Shown: positions 12,131 to 24,562 of the stretch, in pieces
How the letters are laid out: each line of letters starts with the position of its first letter
Position numbering within the stretch: the first letter of the stretch is position 1
Assembly: GCA_030407085.1 (NCBI GenBank)
Contig: CM059582.1
Coordinates: 25,867,001 to 25,931,000, forward strand
Reading direction: 5' to 3'
From: Trichopria drosophilae
Taxonomy: Eukaryota; Arthropoda; Insecta; Hymenoptera; Diapriidae
DNA length: 64,000 nt
Made by a program: the position numbers and the translations under genes
Notes under the pieces: generated by a model
What the model saw: the letters and a program-made list of their open reading frames with translations, nothing else
What the model was told of the DNA's origin: nothing
Database searches by the model: none

Positions 12131-12470
12131 CTGACTCGCGGATTATTTTAGCGTAATTTTTTGGTACCGTAATATTAGGCTATGATAATATTAAGACCGA
12201 GAAAAGATAACATTACGCATTATGCGAATTCTCTTCATTTTCGAAATTGAAATTTCAATATTCTTTAGGGCACACGTTGCAGTGGCACCTGATTTTCTTT
12301 AATTTTACATATACTTTCTAATGCTACAAATAGTATGATGTTAACAGGAGAGTTCAGGGCCACAAAAGTAGAAATAAATAATAAAAATAGTGTTGGACAA
12401 GAGTTTGCGATGTTGTCACACTGGTCAAACCGAACATTGAACTCTAATATTGTATTATTATAACTATATA

Positions 12471-12692
12471 CAGTAGAGTCCCGATATAATTGCGTCTCGT
12501 TATATTTACCTGTCTCCACTCTCTCTTTCCCCCACTTGCGGATTGGGCCTCAGGAAGACGCTGCTGCGACGTCACGAACATAACTCGTCTGAGGGAAGTG
12601 GGAGAAGCGGCGCTCCCTTTCTTTTGATAAATATAACGAGACGGGAGGGGAAGGCGAGTAACCGATTGGGTAAATATATCGGGAGTTTATCC
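12471..12692. mobile_element. Tigger/pogo-type MITE
   Basis: After a TA (12469-12470) the element starts CAGTAGAGTCCCGATATAAT. It contains CGTCTCGTTATATTTA, and an inverted AAATATAACGAGACG lies about 100 bp on. It ends near ATATATCGGGAG. CAGTA-type ends next to TA are typical of pogo/Tigger elements. The outermost right end is diverged, so that boundary is approximate. Confidence 0.55.
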
Positions 12693-12699
12693 TATGTAG

Positions 12700-13500
12700 T
12701 TATAATACTACAATATTTGGACAATCGTTTATTTGGACGAATGTCTGTACCCTCTGCGTAAACCAAAAAAAAAACTTTTTCAAAAATGGTTGGTGACAAG
12801 TAAAATTGAAATATTTTCTTAATCTCTGCATATAGTACTTTAAAATTAACTATGAAACTGGCATTTTAGCTTAAAGATATATATATAAATATATTATTCA
12901 AATTGGTTTTTAAGCGATTGCAGCCCTAAACGTAATGAAAAATTACTCCATTTCTTGAAATTGAAATTTACAATTTGTTTTCTGTTGAAATTGTACAATT
13001 TATATAACAAGCAGGCTTTATGATTAATAGTTAATACACATTGTTCATGTAGAAAAGTGCTCGTTACTTCCTATTTTTAAACAAAAAACTGTAGCCATGA
13101 AAGAATATGTGATATAATAGGAATAACACCTGCTTTTTTTGTGATAGGCGTGAAAAAATACTTTGCACAGAACTAGAGGGTCCGCATTATACTTTATTTT
13201 TGCCCAGACATTCGTCTCCATCTTTTTCGTTGCTAGATTTTGGTATCTAGATAGGCGAACCACAACTTAGACTCTCGTCTTCCAGGTGTTTCGCTATCTC
13301 GTATTTTGAAATGTACATTCATCGCCAAAAATCTGCCTGACGAAATCAACTATACCGTTGGATAGTTAAAGTAGTAAAAGGAAACTTTTGTAGTGATAGA
13401 TAAACCTGAATGATGTAGATTTTACTATTTTTAATAATAGTTATAAGTTATAAGCTAATAGTAGCCTTTAAATTTACTAAAATATATAGATCTTTTTGAT
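12700..13500. other. AT-rich noncoding stretch
   Basis: No gene or clear repeat seen. Confidence 0.45.
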
Positions 13501-13544
13501 AAATATGTATGGCGCGAAAACTGTACCTCTCGTGTACTTCGTCC

Positions 13545-13975
13545 AGGCGCTCAATTACTACGAATACCGTTACATAGCACATCAACTTTCGCTCGTTCAT
13601 TTCTCCTAACATCTATCCGACTATGGAATGCTTTACCGAATGTGATCCGTGATCAAACAAACAATGTAAGTTTTAAGCGTCACTTGCTAAAGTTTTTAGC
13701 TAAGGCAGAAACTGACGGCATACATTTTAACTGAAAGTTAAGTTTTCTATACACATGTATTATGCGGCGTTCTTGATTGATAAAGTAGTTTAGTTTTAAT
13801 TTAGTCATCTATTTTTCCGGTAATAGCGAAATATTCTTAATTGTATTTCATTACCTATTATGTTCTTATACTATTCTGTATTCTATATCTGTAACTAATT
13901 GTACTAAATCGGTTGGCTAAAGAGGGGTATACCTCGTGCCATAATAAACATACATACATACATACATACATAGAT
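13545..13975 (+). mobile_element. 3' end of a second non-LTR retrotransposon, 5'-truncated
   Basis: A plus-strand frame near 13593-13733 reads RSFLLTSIRLWNALPNVI, then VSFKRHLLKFL, then a stop. This is the conserved C-terminus (R..FL..SIRLWN.LP......F K..L) of Jockey/CR1-type LINE ORF2 proteins. About 215 bp of 3' UTR follow, ending in a run of CATA repeats at 13948-13973, typical of LINE tails. Upstream coding sequence is missing, as expected from 5' truncation on insertion. The start boundary is approximate. Confidence 0.7.
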
Positions 13976-13979
13976 AACT

Positions 13980-15215
13980 GATGCAATCCTTGAGGACTTA
14001 GTCAACTTAACTTCTCAATTTCATTCAGCTCGCTACTTTCTTATTTGTTTGTATTACTTTGTGATAATTATTAAAGCCAGCGAAACTCAATTGAGGATCT
14101 TTTAAACGACGCAAAATAGTTCCAAATTAATAAATTTTACTAAGAATTTGTACGGTTTTTGTTGATCTTACTATTTGAATAAAATTAACTAAAAACGTTG
14201 ACTTTGTCTTGTTCTACTATCTAGTTAATATTTATTATCCTAACTATTTCATTTTTCCGGACACATATCAATATTTTTTAAATCATTAGATGATTTTCGT
14301 TACAAGTAAAATTAGTTTCAAACATGTATTTGACCGATAGAAATATACTTTATTTGCATGAGCCAATTCTTGGCGTTTTATTTCGTTGTATCATTGCATT
14401 GCTTTAACTCGAATGATCCTATATATTTACCTACTGATTTTTTTATTGGCAATATAGGTTTTTGGCCAATTTAGACATTTAAATTTTTTAGAAGTAATAG
14501 TAAAATTATAGTCATTAATTTTTATGTGCTGTTACGTGATTCAAATCCAGGATGTTCTGATAACTACAGTAAATGGGAGCCAAATTTGTTAATATGCAAC
14601 AAATGGTGTTTATATTACACTGTTAAAAATGTCATGAAATTTCATGCACATTCAATGTACAGTACATTCATTTTTGTAAACGTGTATATCTATATATTAT
14701 GTATATATAGATATAAAATATGATGAATTAATGTACATGTAACGGAAGCATTTTGGAAGTTTTTTTATACTGTAAACATTATAAGGTTCAAATTAGGATC
14801 AATTAAAACAGCTTCGTTTAAGGTTCTAGTCAGATCTTGAATTACTGGCTAAATTTAAAACAATCCTTTAAACTGTACGTCATTTCACTAATAGCTTATT
14901 CACTGTATACCAACATCGTAATATACCTCCTATATAGTGAAGCCCACGGGATGAGCGACTATTTAAATGGGAAATTTCGACCAATCACGAAATAATAGGG
15001 TGTGCAATAAAGACTTACCTCTCATCACATATACGATATCGTGTAACCAAAATTATGTGTACAAAGATACGTCAGATTATCTATGTGGGTTTTAAATTTC
15101 CTTGCTAATAAGAAGCAATTTTAAATTACGAAATATATATGTATACGAAACTGCATCCGTTGTAACATGGGATGGAATTTGGGATTATTCGTTCATAGCT
15201 TAGCTTCTATATAAA
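13980..15215. other. AT-rich noncoding stretch
   Basis: No gene seen. A lone GATTCAAATCC near 14538 resembles a Pol III B box, but no A box or stem accompanies it. Confidence 0.45.
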
Positions 15216-15985
15216 GCCATTAATGCTGGGAATTACATTTTTTTACATCAATTTCAATCAAGTATTTCGCATCTAAATCGAAGTTGTACACAATTGAAAA
15301 TACATATCCTACTATTTCCGAGGTCACTATTCAAGATTCTTATGTAAATAATCAGTTTCAGCCGTCGGCAATTTCAACATGGCGCGAAATTTGAAAAAAT
15401 TTGTCAAAAAATTTGTCAAAAAATTAGAGAATATTTATTCTTATCACTTTTTTCCAACTATCAGAATATTGGAGTTTTATTCAAATGTGAAGAAAATATT
15501 TGAATTTTTAGAAAATATTTTGCTTTTATAGCCCACTTCACTTTGACGACCCTAAGCTGGAGTTTGTTAACATTTTTTTAGAGAAGTTTATAATTTTTTA
15601 ATTATTTCAAAGTGCTCTCAAATCAGCCAACGAAATTTTCATCGGAGAATCTGTTTTTAAGGCCGTCAAAATAAAATGAGGTTATTCTTAAAATTCAAAT
15701 ATTTTTTTTCTTCACATTTCTTCATAGTTTAAATTTAATTCCAATATTCTGATAGATGCGAAAACATTAATGAAAATGAGTGTATTAAAATCAGTTGACA
15801 ATTTTTTGTAAATTTGGCGGTATATTGGAATTCCTAACGGCTGACACTCAATTTCACTTAAGAATTTTGAAGAGCTACCTCGAAATAGTAACATGTGTAC
15901 CCTTCAATTTTTTCTACCCCGATTTGGATACGAAATACTTGATGGAAATTGAATTGGCAAAAATGTAATTCCCGGCGTTTATGGG
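15216..15985. mobile_element. TTAA/CCC-type foldback element, left end decayed
   Basis: The right end read inward is CCCATAAACGCCGGGAATTA, with TTAA outside it (15986-15989). The left end reads GCCATTAATGCTGGGAATTA, with a mutated TAAA outside. Arms match for about 120 bp, sharing for example TCAAGTATTTCG. The interior shares blocks with the degenerate element at 51.2-51.9 kb. Confidence 0.7.
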
Positions 15986-15989
15986 TTAA

Positions 15990-18900
15990 GTGTTTTCTAT
16001 ATACGTAAAAGAGATGTTCAGTTGGCTAAAGTTTTATATAATATTAAATACTCACTTTTGCGCTGACAATTAAAGAATAACCGGAGATTCATTCCATCTT
16101 CCACGAAATATTTTGAAAACGCATGCTACATATTTTGATTAGTAACAGAAAAACCGAAATCATTTAATAATAATATAATATAATAAATTCATATTTCAAT
16201 TTCTCCTATACAAACCTACGAATTATTTAAGTATACTAATTGAATAACTCTATGATATATAAGTAAAACTAAAATCAAAAAGTGAATTCGCGATTTCAAG
16301 TTCCCGAAGTTTACTTGAAAACTTTCAAGTCTGCGAGTTTCCAAGTTTCAAACTTAGGACGATAAACGTAAAAATAAATAAAAGTTTGATTAAAAATATA
16401 TTTTGCGACCTTTTCCGGTCGTCCGGAAAATAAATTTGAACTTTCGAAATTCATGCGTTCAATCATTAGCTTCAATAACATTTAACTTGCCATAAATAGA
16501 GATTGTTGTCAAATTAAAAAGAGCTCTATTAAAATTACACCATTTGTTTCTGTATTTTTATCCAAACAAGAATTCTGTTTTATTTTCAGAAAATGGCGTA
16601 CTTATTTCCTCCAAAAATAAAGTACATTTTTCTTTCGGAAAGTAAAATCGAAAAATGGTGGTGGAAAAAGTTTGGTTTTGAATTAGGAAATTAAAGTTTT
16701 TTTTTATTATCCAATTTGTTTAATCTATATAGGAGAAAACTTATTTCTCGATAGGAAAATAATTTGAAATTTGACTTGAAAATGGCATTTTTCAGTAATT
16801 CTTTCGAATGGCGCAATCAAAATGGTATTTAAATATTTCCTAATAGCAAAATGACGGCTGTTTAATAAAGAACACGGAAAATTTAAATTTTTCAACAATT
16901 TTATTTATAATGAAAATGTAATGGAATTGTTTCCGCGTTTCAACTAAAAGTATCTATATGTTCCACGATTGTAAGAGTGTTCACTATCCTTCGAAAATCA
17001 CGCTAACCTATAAAATGTCATTACCACATGTTTTACTTTTCATCATGTTTTAAATTATACAGAATAACAACTGTTGCAAATTTTGCCGAATTTTATGAAT
17101 TTTACAAATGTACGTTATTGAGAAAAATCTTGAACAATTTATATAACTTTACGTCAACATTTCAAGTTTACAAATTTATATCATTATAATCAGACCTTTT
17201 TTACATCAAAAATTAGAAACAGAAAATGAGTGCTGGGTGCCCATTACATCAAGTGGGTTATATCTTTGGTCGGTCGATTCTTGAAGAATATAACGATCTG
17301 TTATTATTTTTACATTAAAGTGGTTCATAATGTTTTCATACACCACGAGCAAATCTCCCTATATCGATATTTCGTTTTTTGATATTAAGATTGATATTAC
17401 AATAACGGGGCTGAAAGACTAATTTTATTTAAAAAATGCATAGTTTAATAATAATAGTAGTTTTAGTATTAAGGGTGCAAAAAGAACTTTTCCGCCTTCA
17501 GCCTAATCCAGGCACAAAATATTAATTTACGCTCGATTGGGCGAAAAAAATATTATACAATTACTGCAATTGATTCTGTACAATAGAATCTGAATTTACA
17601 GCATGGAAGGAAAAAATTAAATCAATTTTTCTAGTCATGTTTACATAGCAAAATAGAAATACGCATATGTCATATACCCTGAGTCTGAGTGTGAGATCCT
17701 AATCACTTTCAGGCAGTTTTAATGAAATTAATACCCATTGTTTCAAAATTTTCTATGACACTTTGTTATTGTAAAAAAACGATTATTCGTAAATTTCAGC
17801 ATGAATTAGTCCAGAGACGTACAAAATTACTGATTCCTTACTACCGAAATGTAATAAGTTGTAAGAGTTTTAATACCGAATACTTTTAATAAGAGGCATC
17901 GATATGATGTAGGTATATAATAATGGAAATATATAATAATAATAATGAGTTTAATTTTACAAAAGTAACAAAGTACTCAACAACACTCTATAAATTTTCT
18001 TCTCGTCAAGAAATAAACAAGAAGTAAATGGAATGGCGTAATGTATAAATAAATTTGTTTTCGATCACCAAATAATTCATGCTCTAACAATCAAAATTAA
18101 ACCCCGAAACGATCTCAAGAAACATGTATTCAAAAATTTTTTAATATAAAGTTGTTCGATTAAACAAAACCTTTTTCAAATTTAAAAATAGAAAAATTCT
18201 ATAAATGTTCCGTATTTTATAATGCAATTGCATTTCGAACGTGCATTATAAAGTAACTTCCTTGAAAATATTTTCAAAATTTGAATCAGCGAAATCGAAA
18301 AATGTGAAAATCAACAAATTTCATTCCACCCTTGTTGCAAATTCCTCCCTCTCTGGAATGGAAATCGTCCTGACATTCACTTTGCAATTCAATGATCTGC
18401 ACTGCTAGTTTATCCGCAACTTTTTTCAAAAGTTTTCCGAATTTTTATTCAAATATTGCTACCAACGTGAAAGTTTCCACTTTTATTATATACCGGATAT
18501 AAAAAGTTTCGTATAAGCGCGAAAATGTAGTTTCGTGCATGAAAATTTGAAATATAAAATTTTATCATAACTTCACTACATGCTGCCTAATCAATATCCT
18601 GTAAAATGTGATTTCATCTAGGATGATACTCATTTTCTTATGAAATTATAATACATTAGTGGTCAATAAATGAAGACTGACAACTTAAATTTTTGTTTAA
18701 ATTAGTTTTGGAAAATCCAGAAATTGTGAATGACCGTCTATTAGTAAATAAATAAATAAGAAAACGAAACTTAAACTAAAATTATATCTACATTTTGTGG
18801 ATATCCTCTCCATTTTATACACCTTAAAAAATTATCGAGTATTACCTTGTGGACTACGTTTAATTTTTACGCCCAACCTCTTCCAAATAATAATTTGATG

Positions 18901-20376
18901 CTCTCTGCATGATTCATTGATTACTACGTTAAGCTTGTAATCATATTTTAATGAATTCTTATATCTATTGAGCTGCTGAGCAATAGGCAGTTAGAGCATT
19001 GCGACTTATGGTTATTTATTTGTATCTTCACGGGAAAAGATGGTTAAAACTACCAACTATGTAAAAAGAAAAGTAAACACAAAAGTAGTGAATGCAACAA
19101 ACAAATTCATAAATCCAATAAACCAATGTTTGCCACTACTAATAATTTAAAATAGTTTCACTACCTATGGAAATTTGTAAATAAGATATAATTGTAGAAA
19201 ATCAGTAGTTCTTACAAGAAAAAGAAGTAAGAATGTCAACTAACCTGAAATATTAACGCTAATAACATATAATTTCATATACAACTTCTCTCGTTGTGCT
19301 AATTATTAAATTTTAACAAATAGGAACAAATAATTTTTGCTAATTCAATGGTATTCAGACATTTTTTTATTCAATTTTTTACAAATGTAGTGTAATGTAC
19401 GGAAAACTAAGCATATTTTTATTATAAACAAATATTCTTAAACGTATTTTCATATTGCATTTAACACAAAGAAGTTGTAAGCAAAAACCCCGTTCAATTC
19501 ATTTTGACGTCGAGCTGGCAAGTCGAAATCTTAATTTACATCAGAAGCTCCCCTGGGACGAATTTACATCGAATCAAAATAGTAGCTGAAATTGAAGGTA
19601 ATTTAAAGGGCTGCAACTTTTGTAGGAAGTAAATTTCCCCATCTATTTACTGAAATGAGCTAATCAGAAAATACAAATTTTGTTGACATTTTTTCGTTTG
19701 TATCAAAATAGTAGTTTTCGTTACAAGTGTGTAAAAGTATTTTCTACGAATGTGAGGGTTGTGGGCCGAGCTGAAGGTGAGGTCCGCATTCACATTGGTA
19801 CAAAAACATTTTCGCACATGCGTCGAACAATATTTTTTTGTGCAAGTGTGCGTAAAGTGCACCTGAAAAGTGTCGAAAAAATGCGTAAAGCCTATTAATT
19901 TTAGGTTAGGGTTATCTAGAGTTTCTTTATAGAGCTTGACAAGAACTACAAAATGTATCAGAAGTAAAAATAACTGAGATATCGCGAAAAAATCCATATT
20001 ACCCTTCCCTCCGCCCCAAACTGTGTAAAGTCTATATATACCATAAATAGGAAATAAGTTTTTCTCAACACCCCCGACATACCAAAAAAGGAATTACAAA
20101 TTTATCATCATTTTCTAGCAAAAGCCTTTTTCCAGAATTGCCATCGAGGCCGACGCTCCAATAAGCAATAATACATGCATATATTTTTACACTCATTTTC
20201 ATATTTTATCAGTTACGTTTGTCCGAAACAGCATTAAATTTCTGTATATTAATTTGATGGTAAACCATTGAAATAATAAGTTATCGGCATTAAATTCCTG
20301 CTGCGGCCATTTGTAGCGCATATCTGTGGTCTTTATTATAGAAAACCTAATTTAAATATGATTTTAGAGTGGTAAT
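15990..20376. other. Long AT-rich stretch, no gene seen
   Basis: Read in both strands; only short AT-derived frames were found. A slightly GC-richer patch with GTGTGTAAAAGTA and GTGTGCGTAAAGTGC words lies at about 19725-19870. It may be an old hairpin repeat. Confidence 0.45.
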
Positions 20377-20490
20377 AGTATATTACGCATCTAGGGCGGA
20401 AACAAAGGCATTGTCGCCCGATGCTTGGAATGCGTGTTTTCGCCCGGGATGCGTACTCTATTTTTTGTCATACCCGTGCAAAGAAAGTCC
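20377..20490 (+). repeat. Dispersed repeat starting AGTATATTACG..AGGGCG, copy 1
   Basis: It begins AGTATATTACGCATCTAGGG and contains TGCGTGTTTTCGCCCGGGAT. The start resembles the 24358 repeat. The TTTTCGCCCG...GTACG.TG.TTTGTCA part recurs at about 43838-43900. Confidence 0.5.
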
Positions 20491-23400
20491 CATTCACCTT
20501 TAGGGCGTGTAAAGTGGTCTAAGGCTGTTAAGTAAAATGCTATTTTACACATTTTGGGTCTTTTTATCTTTCTCATTGTACATAAAAAATATTTAGTAAC
20601 CAATTCTTTTAAAGTAGCGAATATTGTATAAACAATGAAAACATTATTTGAAAAGTTTAACAATGCAATAATAAGTTTTTTTACACGATTTACTTACTTG
20701 AATATAATATTCTTTTTCGTCAGTAATTACTTCATTACGGACACAACATTATACCCGCCTACATTGTAGATCGACTGTCATTCATCAATCATAAGTTGGC
20801 AATGCTTCACCAATGCTTCCATTCCATTCCATACATCATCGGTATATTATTAACTTCTTGCAACGGTAAAATGCAAAAAACATTCTGTAATCCAATGTGT
20901 TTTAGGAATTCTATCGATATTAAATAATTCTATAATAAATACTTAATGGTTCCAAAACTCAATTTATTTTCCAGATGGAAAAAGTTCCAGAATTTTTGAT
21001 GGATGAATTTATTTCTATATACGTTTCACTTCCGCGATAGAACCGACATGCAGAATTGCGCCTAAATCAATTAATTTCATGAAGACTGAAAGCAGTAAAG
21101 TGCATATTAAACCGAACATGACATAATATTGTTATGTTGCTTTTAACAGGATAATTATCAGAAAAAATAACCATACCCAAATTAAAAATGGAACTGGCGA
21201 ATAGTTCAAATAAGAATAATTTTGTCAGTGAATTCGTAATTTCGACAATTACATTTCTTAAGGTATAATCCGTCAAAAAGGATGTCAAGAAATCACATTT
21301 CACTCCGCCAACGGTATAATATAACATTTGTTGGCTTTCATGTTTTTAAAGGAAAAAGTTTTAAAAAGCTGTACGAAAAAATAATTTTAAAATATGTGTA
21401 TGTAATAATTAATCTAAAAGCATCTAATTATAAAAATGCTAGTTTTTAAATGTTTTCTTGAGCGTATGTGCGGTATTAATGATACTGTTATTTTTAATAT
21501 TAAATGTGCTCTTTCAAATTACGTTAGCAAATTTATTTATCAATTTATATATAAAGAAGACTTGTCGGGAAAATGGTGCTTCATCAACTATTGTACAAAT
21601 AGTTCGAAAACTCCTAGCAATATATAGACCAGAAGTTAGTGAACCAAAAATGTAAACGATTTCTTTGTGTATGCAGCTTAAATGGGGAAGTTGTATGGGG
21701 ATTTCATGAACTTTAATCGAATAATTAAGCTTCAATGGCGTGCAGTAGTTTTGCAAATATAAAAAGTGTTTGTAATAATAACTTGTGTTTTTGAACGATT
21801 AGTTAGAGTACACAAAGTTTTCTTCATAAACTTCGTTATAAATGATCCAGTAAAAGCTAATTTGCATACGATTTTCAGGTGCAGGAAATTGTAAATATTA
21901 ATATTTAAAACTGTAAAAAAATGTGTCATTTCATACTACTCTGATGCTATGAATATCACAAAAGAACTCTGCATACGATTTCAGCGTGCACACAATGTAC
22001 TCATTCTCATTTTTGAAACTGCGAAATGAAACTGTTGACAGTGAAATTACCTGAAATTTTTGCAAAATAGAAGAAAAATATCTACTTAATAACACCATCT
22101 TTTTTAAGAAAAATTTGATGATAAAAAATGAGTTTAGCAAAAATAATAAAACAAAAATAATTAAATAATTTTTTCTTCTTTTTTTATAAGTTTTGTATTT
22201 TCTGAATTTTTGTAGATTTTTAAGCAGCTGTTTGTGATTTAAAAATTAATAAAATTGAAAAGATCCCATTTTTAATTATTCTAAATCAAAGTTGTAATTT
22301 CGCAGAAAATTGTCTTTTTGTCTTACAAATATGTTAGGAAATTGTCGCCTCGAAATTCGGTAGGACCCTATCCACCATACTTACCCGGCTAAACCTTTTG
22401 ATGCCAAAGACAGTGATCCTGAAAACCGGATGCACGCATTGTCAGTAATACGAAAAAACAAGAGATTCTTGGACCCCGTAAACGGCACCCTGAAACACTG
22501 TTTTCATCTACGTTTTCAATTTTAGAGGTGAAAAAAAATGAAAGGCTGCTGGTGTTTTTCGGTCGGTTTCGCGCCACCGGATTGTTTACGTGTTTTTTTA
22601 TTGGTCGGCTTTTTGATTGGCACTTTTACGAACAAAAATTTGTACACACCAAATCAAAAATAAACAGCAGTACATGGGTCTAACTATACACAACGCAAAT
22701 AGCCAAGGAACAAATTATAGATACTTTAAAAATTAGTTTTGGGACATCTTCATTTACAATATTTTATTTTAACCAATATTTTAAGTAACGCTTACATTTA
22801 ATACACATAATTACAAATATAGAGTAACAATAATATGCATGTTTTAAACGAATTTCATTTTCCAAAAATGTAGATCTTCATGACAAGTTGCGTGGACTGT
22901 GCACGGATGCATAAAGTCATAATGCATGTGTCAATATAAAAACTTGGCGGATGACTTTAACAACACTTGATATCTTTACAAAATGTTTTTTTATTTATTT
23001 AAAACCTACAGAGATATTAAATTTTCTATCAATATCTGAAAAAATTCTGAATAAGAGAAAGGATTACCAAAAATACATACAAAGGATGTTCTATTGAGAC
23101 CAATATTATCCTTAATGATGGGTGCTCCTAACTAACCAATGACATTTTTTATAATCATTACGAAATTTTTATAGAATTTACTTAATAAACATATTAAAAC
23201 GCCAAATTCTGACATTAAAAACAGTTTAAAGCATTAATTTATGATTGAAAAATTCCTAAAGATTACATTTTAATCTCTTTAGGCGCTGTTTCTCCATTCA
23301 CAAACATTCAGTTAGAATTCTTTAATGAAAGCATAGTCAGACGCTATAATTGTATAAGTAGAATCTTTATTCCATTAGATGATATCTTAACACACTATTT

Positions 23401-24357
23401 TCCAATTTAATGGACGATATTGTAAACAAAAATTTGGCTGGCACTCTTATGGATTAGATGAACTTAAAACTAATTGTTTAAGTAAATTATCCTTTCGCCC
23501 TATATTTCTATAGACATGGAGATACCACAGCCACATGCATTCCGAGGGAAGGAATAGACAAAATTCTTTGTGTTTTTAGTCATTATCATCCCAGACTTTT
23601 TATTTACGATATAGAAAATCATAATAAATTACCACTTTTCGATTTAGCACTAATCAGAAATAAAGATTTTCTAAAGTTGAATTAGTATCGTAATCTAACA
23701 TATTCTAGTAAATTTCTCAATTTTAACTCGCATTATCCCACTTTTCAGAAATGAGCAATAATCAATAATTTAGTAGATAGATCTGGCATGTGACAAATAT
23801 GACAAGAATAATTAAATCTGTATTATTTCCTGCAATACTTGCGATACGATATGTTAGTGAGAAAAAAGTCTAAAACCTAGGATTTCAGAACACGAATCGA
23901 ACATTCGGTGCACTGCACCAAACACTGTGATAACGGATCACTGATTACAGTTTGATCCTGATTTCAATTGGACCAATGCAAAAATTTTAGATAGCAGATT
24001 ATCTGAAACTTTTTAAATTAAACTGCAGTCTAATCCACTTAATAAAAACGATGATACTCATATTTTACTTGAGTTTAACTTGATTTTTCCTTTTTTTTTT
24101 TATTAAGAATTTGTCTCGTATTGAGAGAATATTTAATATCTTTGTAGGTGATATTCCATTTTAATTTTTGTTCGACAATATTAATAAACCTACATAACAT
24201 TTAAATATATTCGTATTTATTTATATTCATTCAGTTGTTTATTTACATAATGCTCATGGCCTTTACTCCTCACATTTTCTGAAGATGACTTTAAAATACA
24301 GTCGAAAATATTCAAGATTTGTATATTTTTTTACGCTGGTGAGCGATTGGACTAAGA
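20491..24357. other. Long AT-rich stretch, no convincing gene
   Basis: A patch around 22330-22620 is GC-richer and contains a 41-codon frame beginning MKGCWCFSVG at 22537. It lacks support from splice sites or any family, so I do not call it a gene. The rest shows nothing recognisable. Confidence 0.4.
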
Positions 24358-24562
24358 TAGTATATTACGTAACAAGGGCGCAATTATCGATTTTGTACAT
24401 TGACACTTGCTTCGCTCGAGCGACCAACTTCGCACTCGTTAGAGATCGACATTTCGCCCATGTTGCATACAATATGTTTTAATATGACGATCTTGGGGCT
24501 CGATAATTTCCACCCGGAGATTTCACTACACAGGGCGCAAAGTCGAGTTCTACTCCCGGAGT
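24358..24562 (+). repeat. Dispersed 200-bp repeat, plus-strand copy
   Basis: It starts TAGTATATTACGTAACAAGG, continues GCGCAATTA, CTTCGCACTCG and AGAGATCGA.ATTTC, and ends AGTTCTACTCCCGGAGT. The same ordered blocks occur inverted at 55774-55970. Superfamily unknown. Confidence 0.65.

Noticed and set aside
22389..22640. Overlapping ORFs in a GC-richer patch near 22.4 kb
   Set aside because: Open frames on both strands are short and no motif or splice site supports either.
23880..23960. tRNA-like segment on the minus strand (GTTCGATTC)
   Set aside because: Only a weak B box; no convincing A box or stems.
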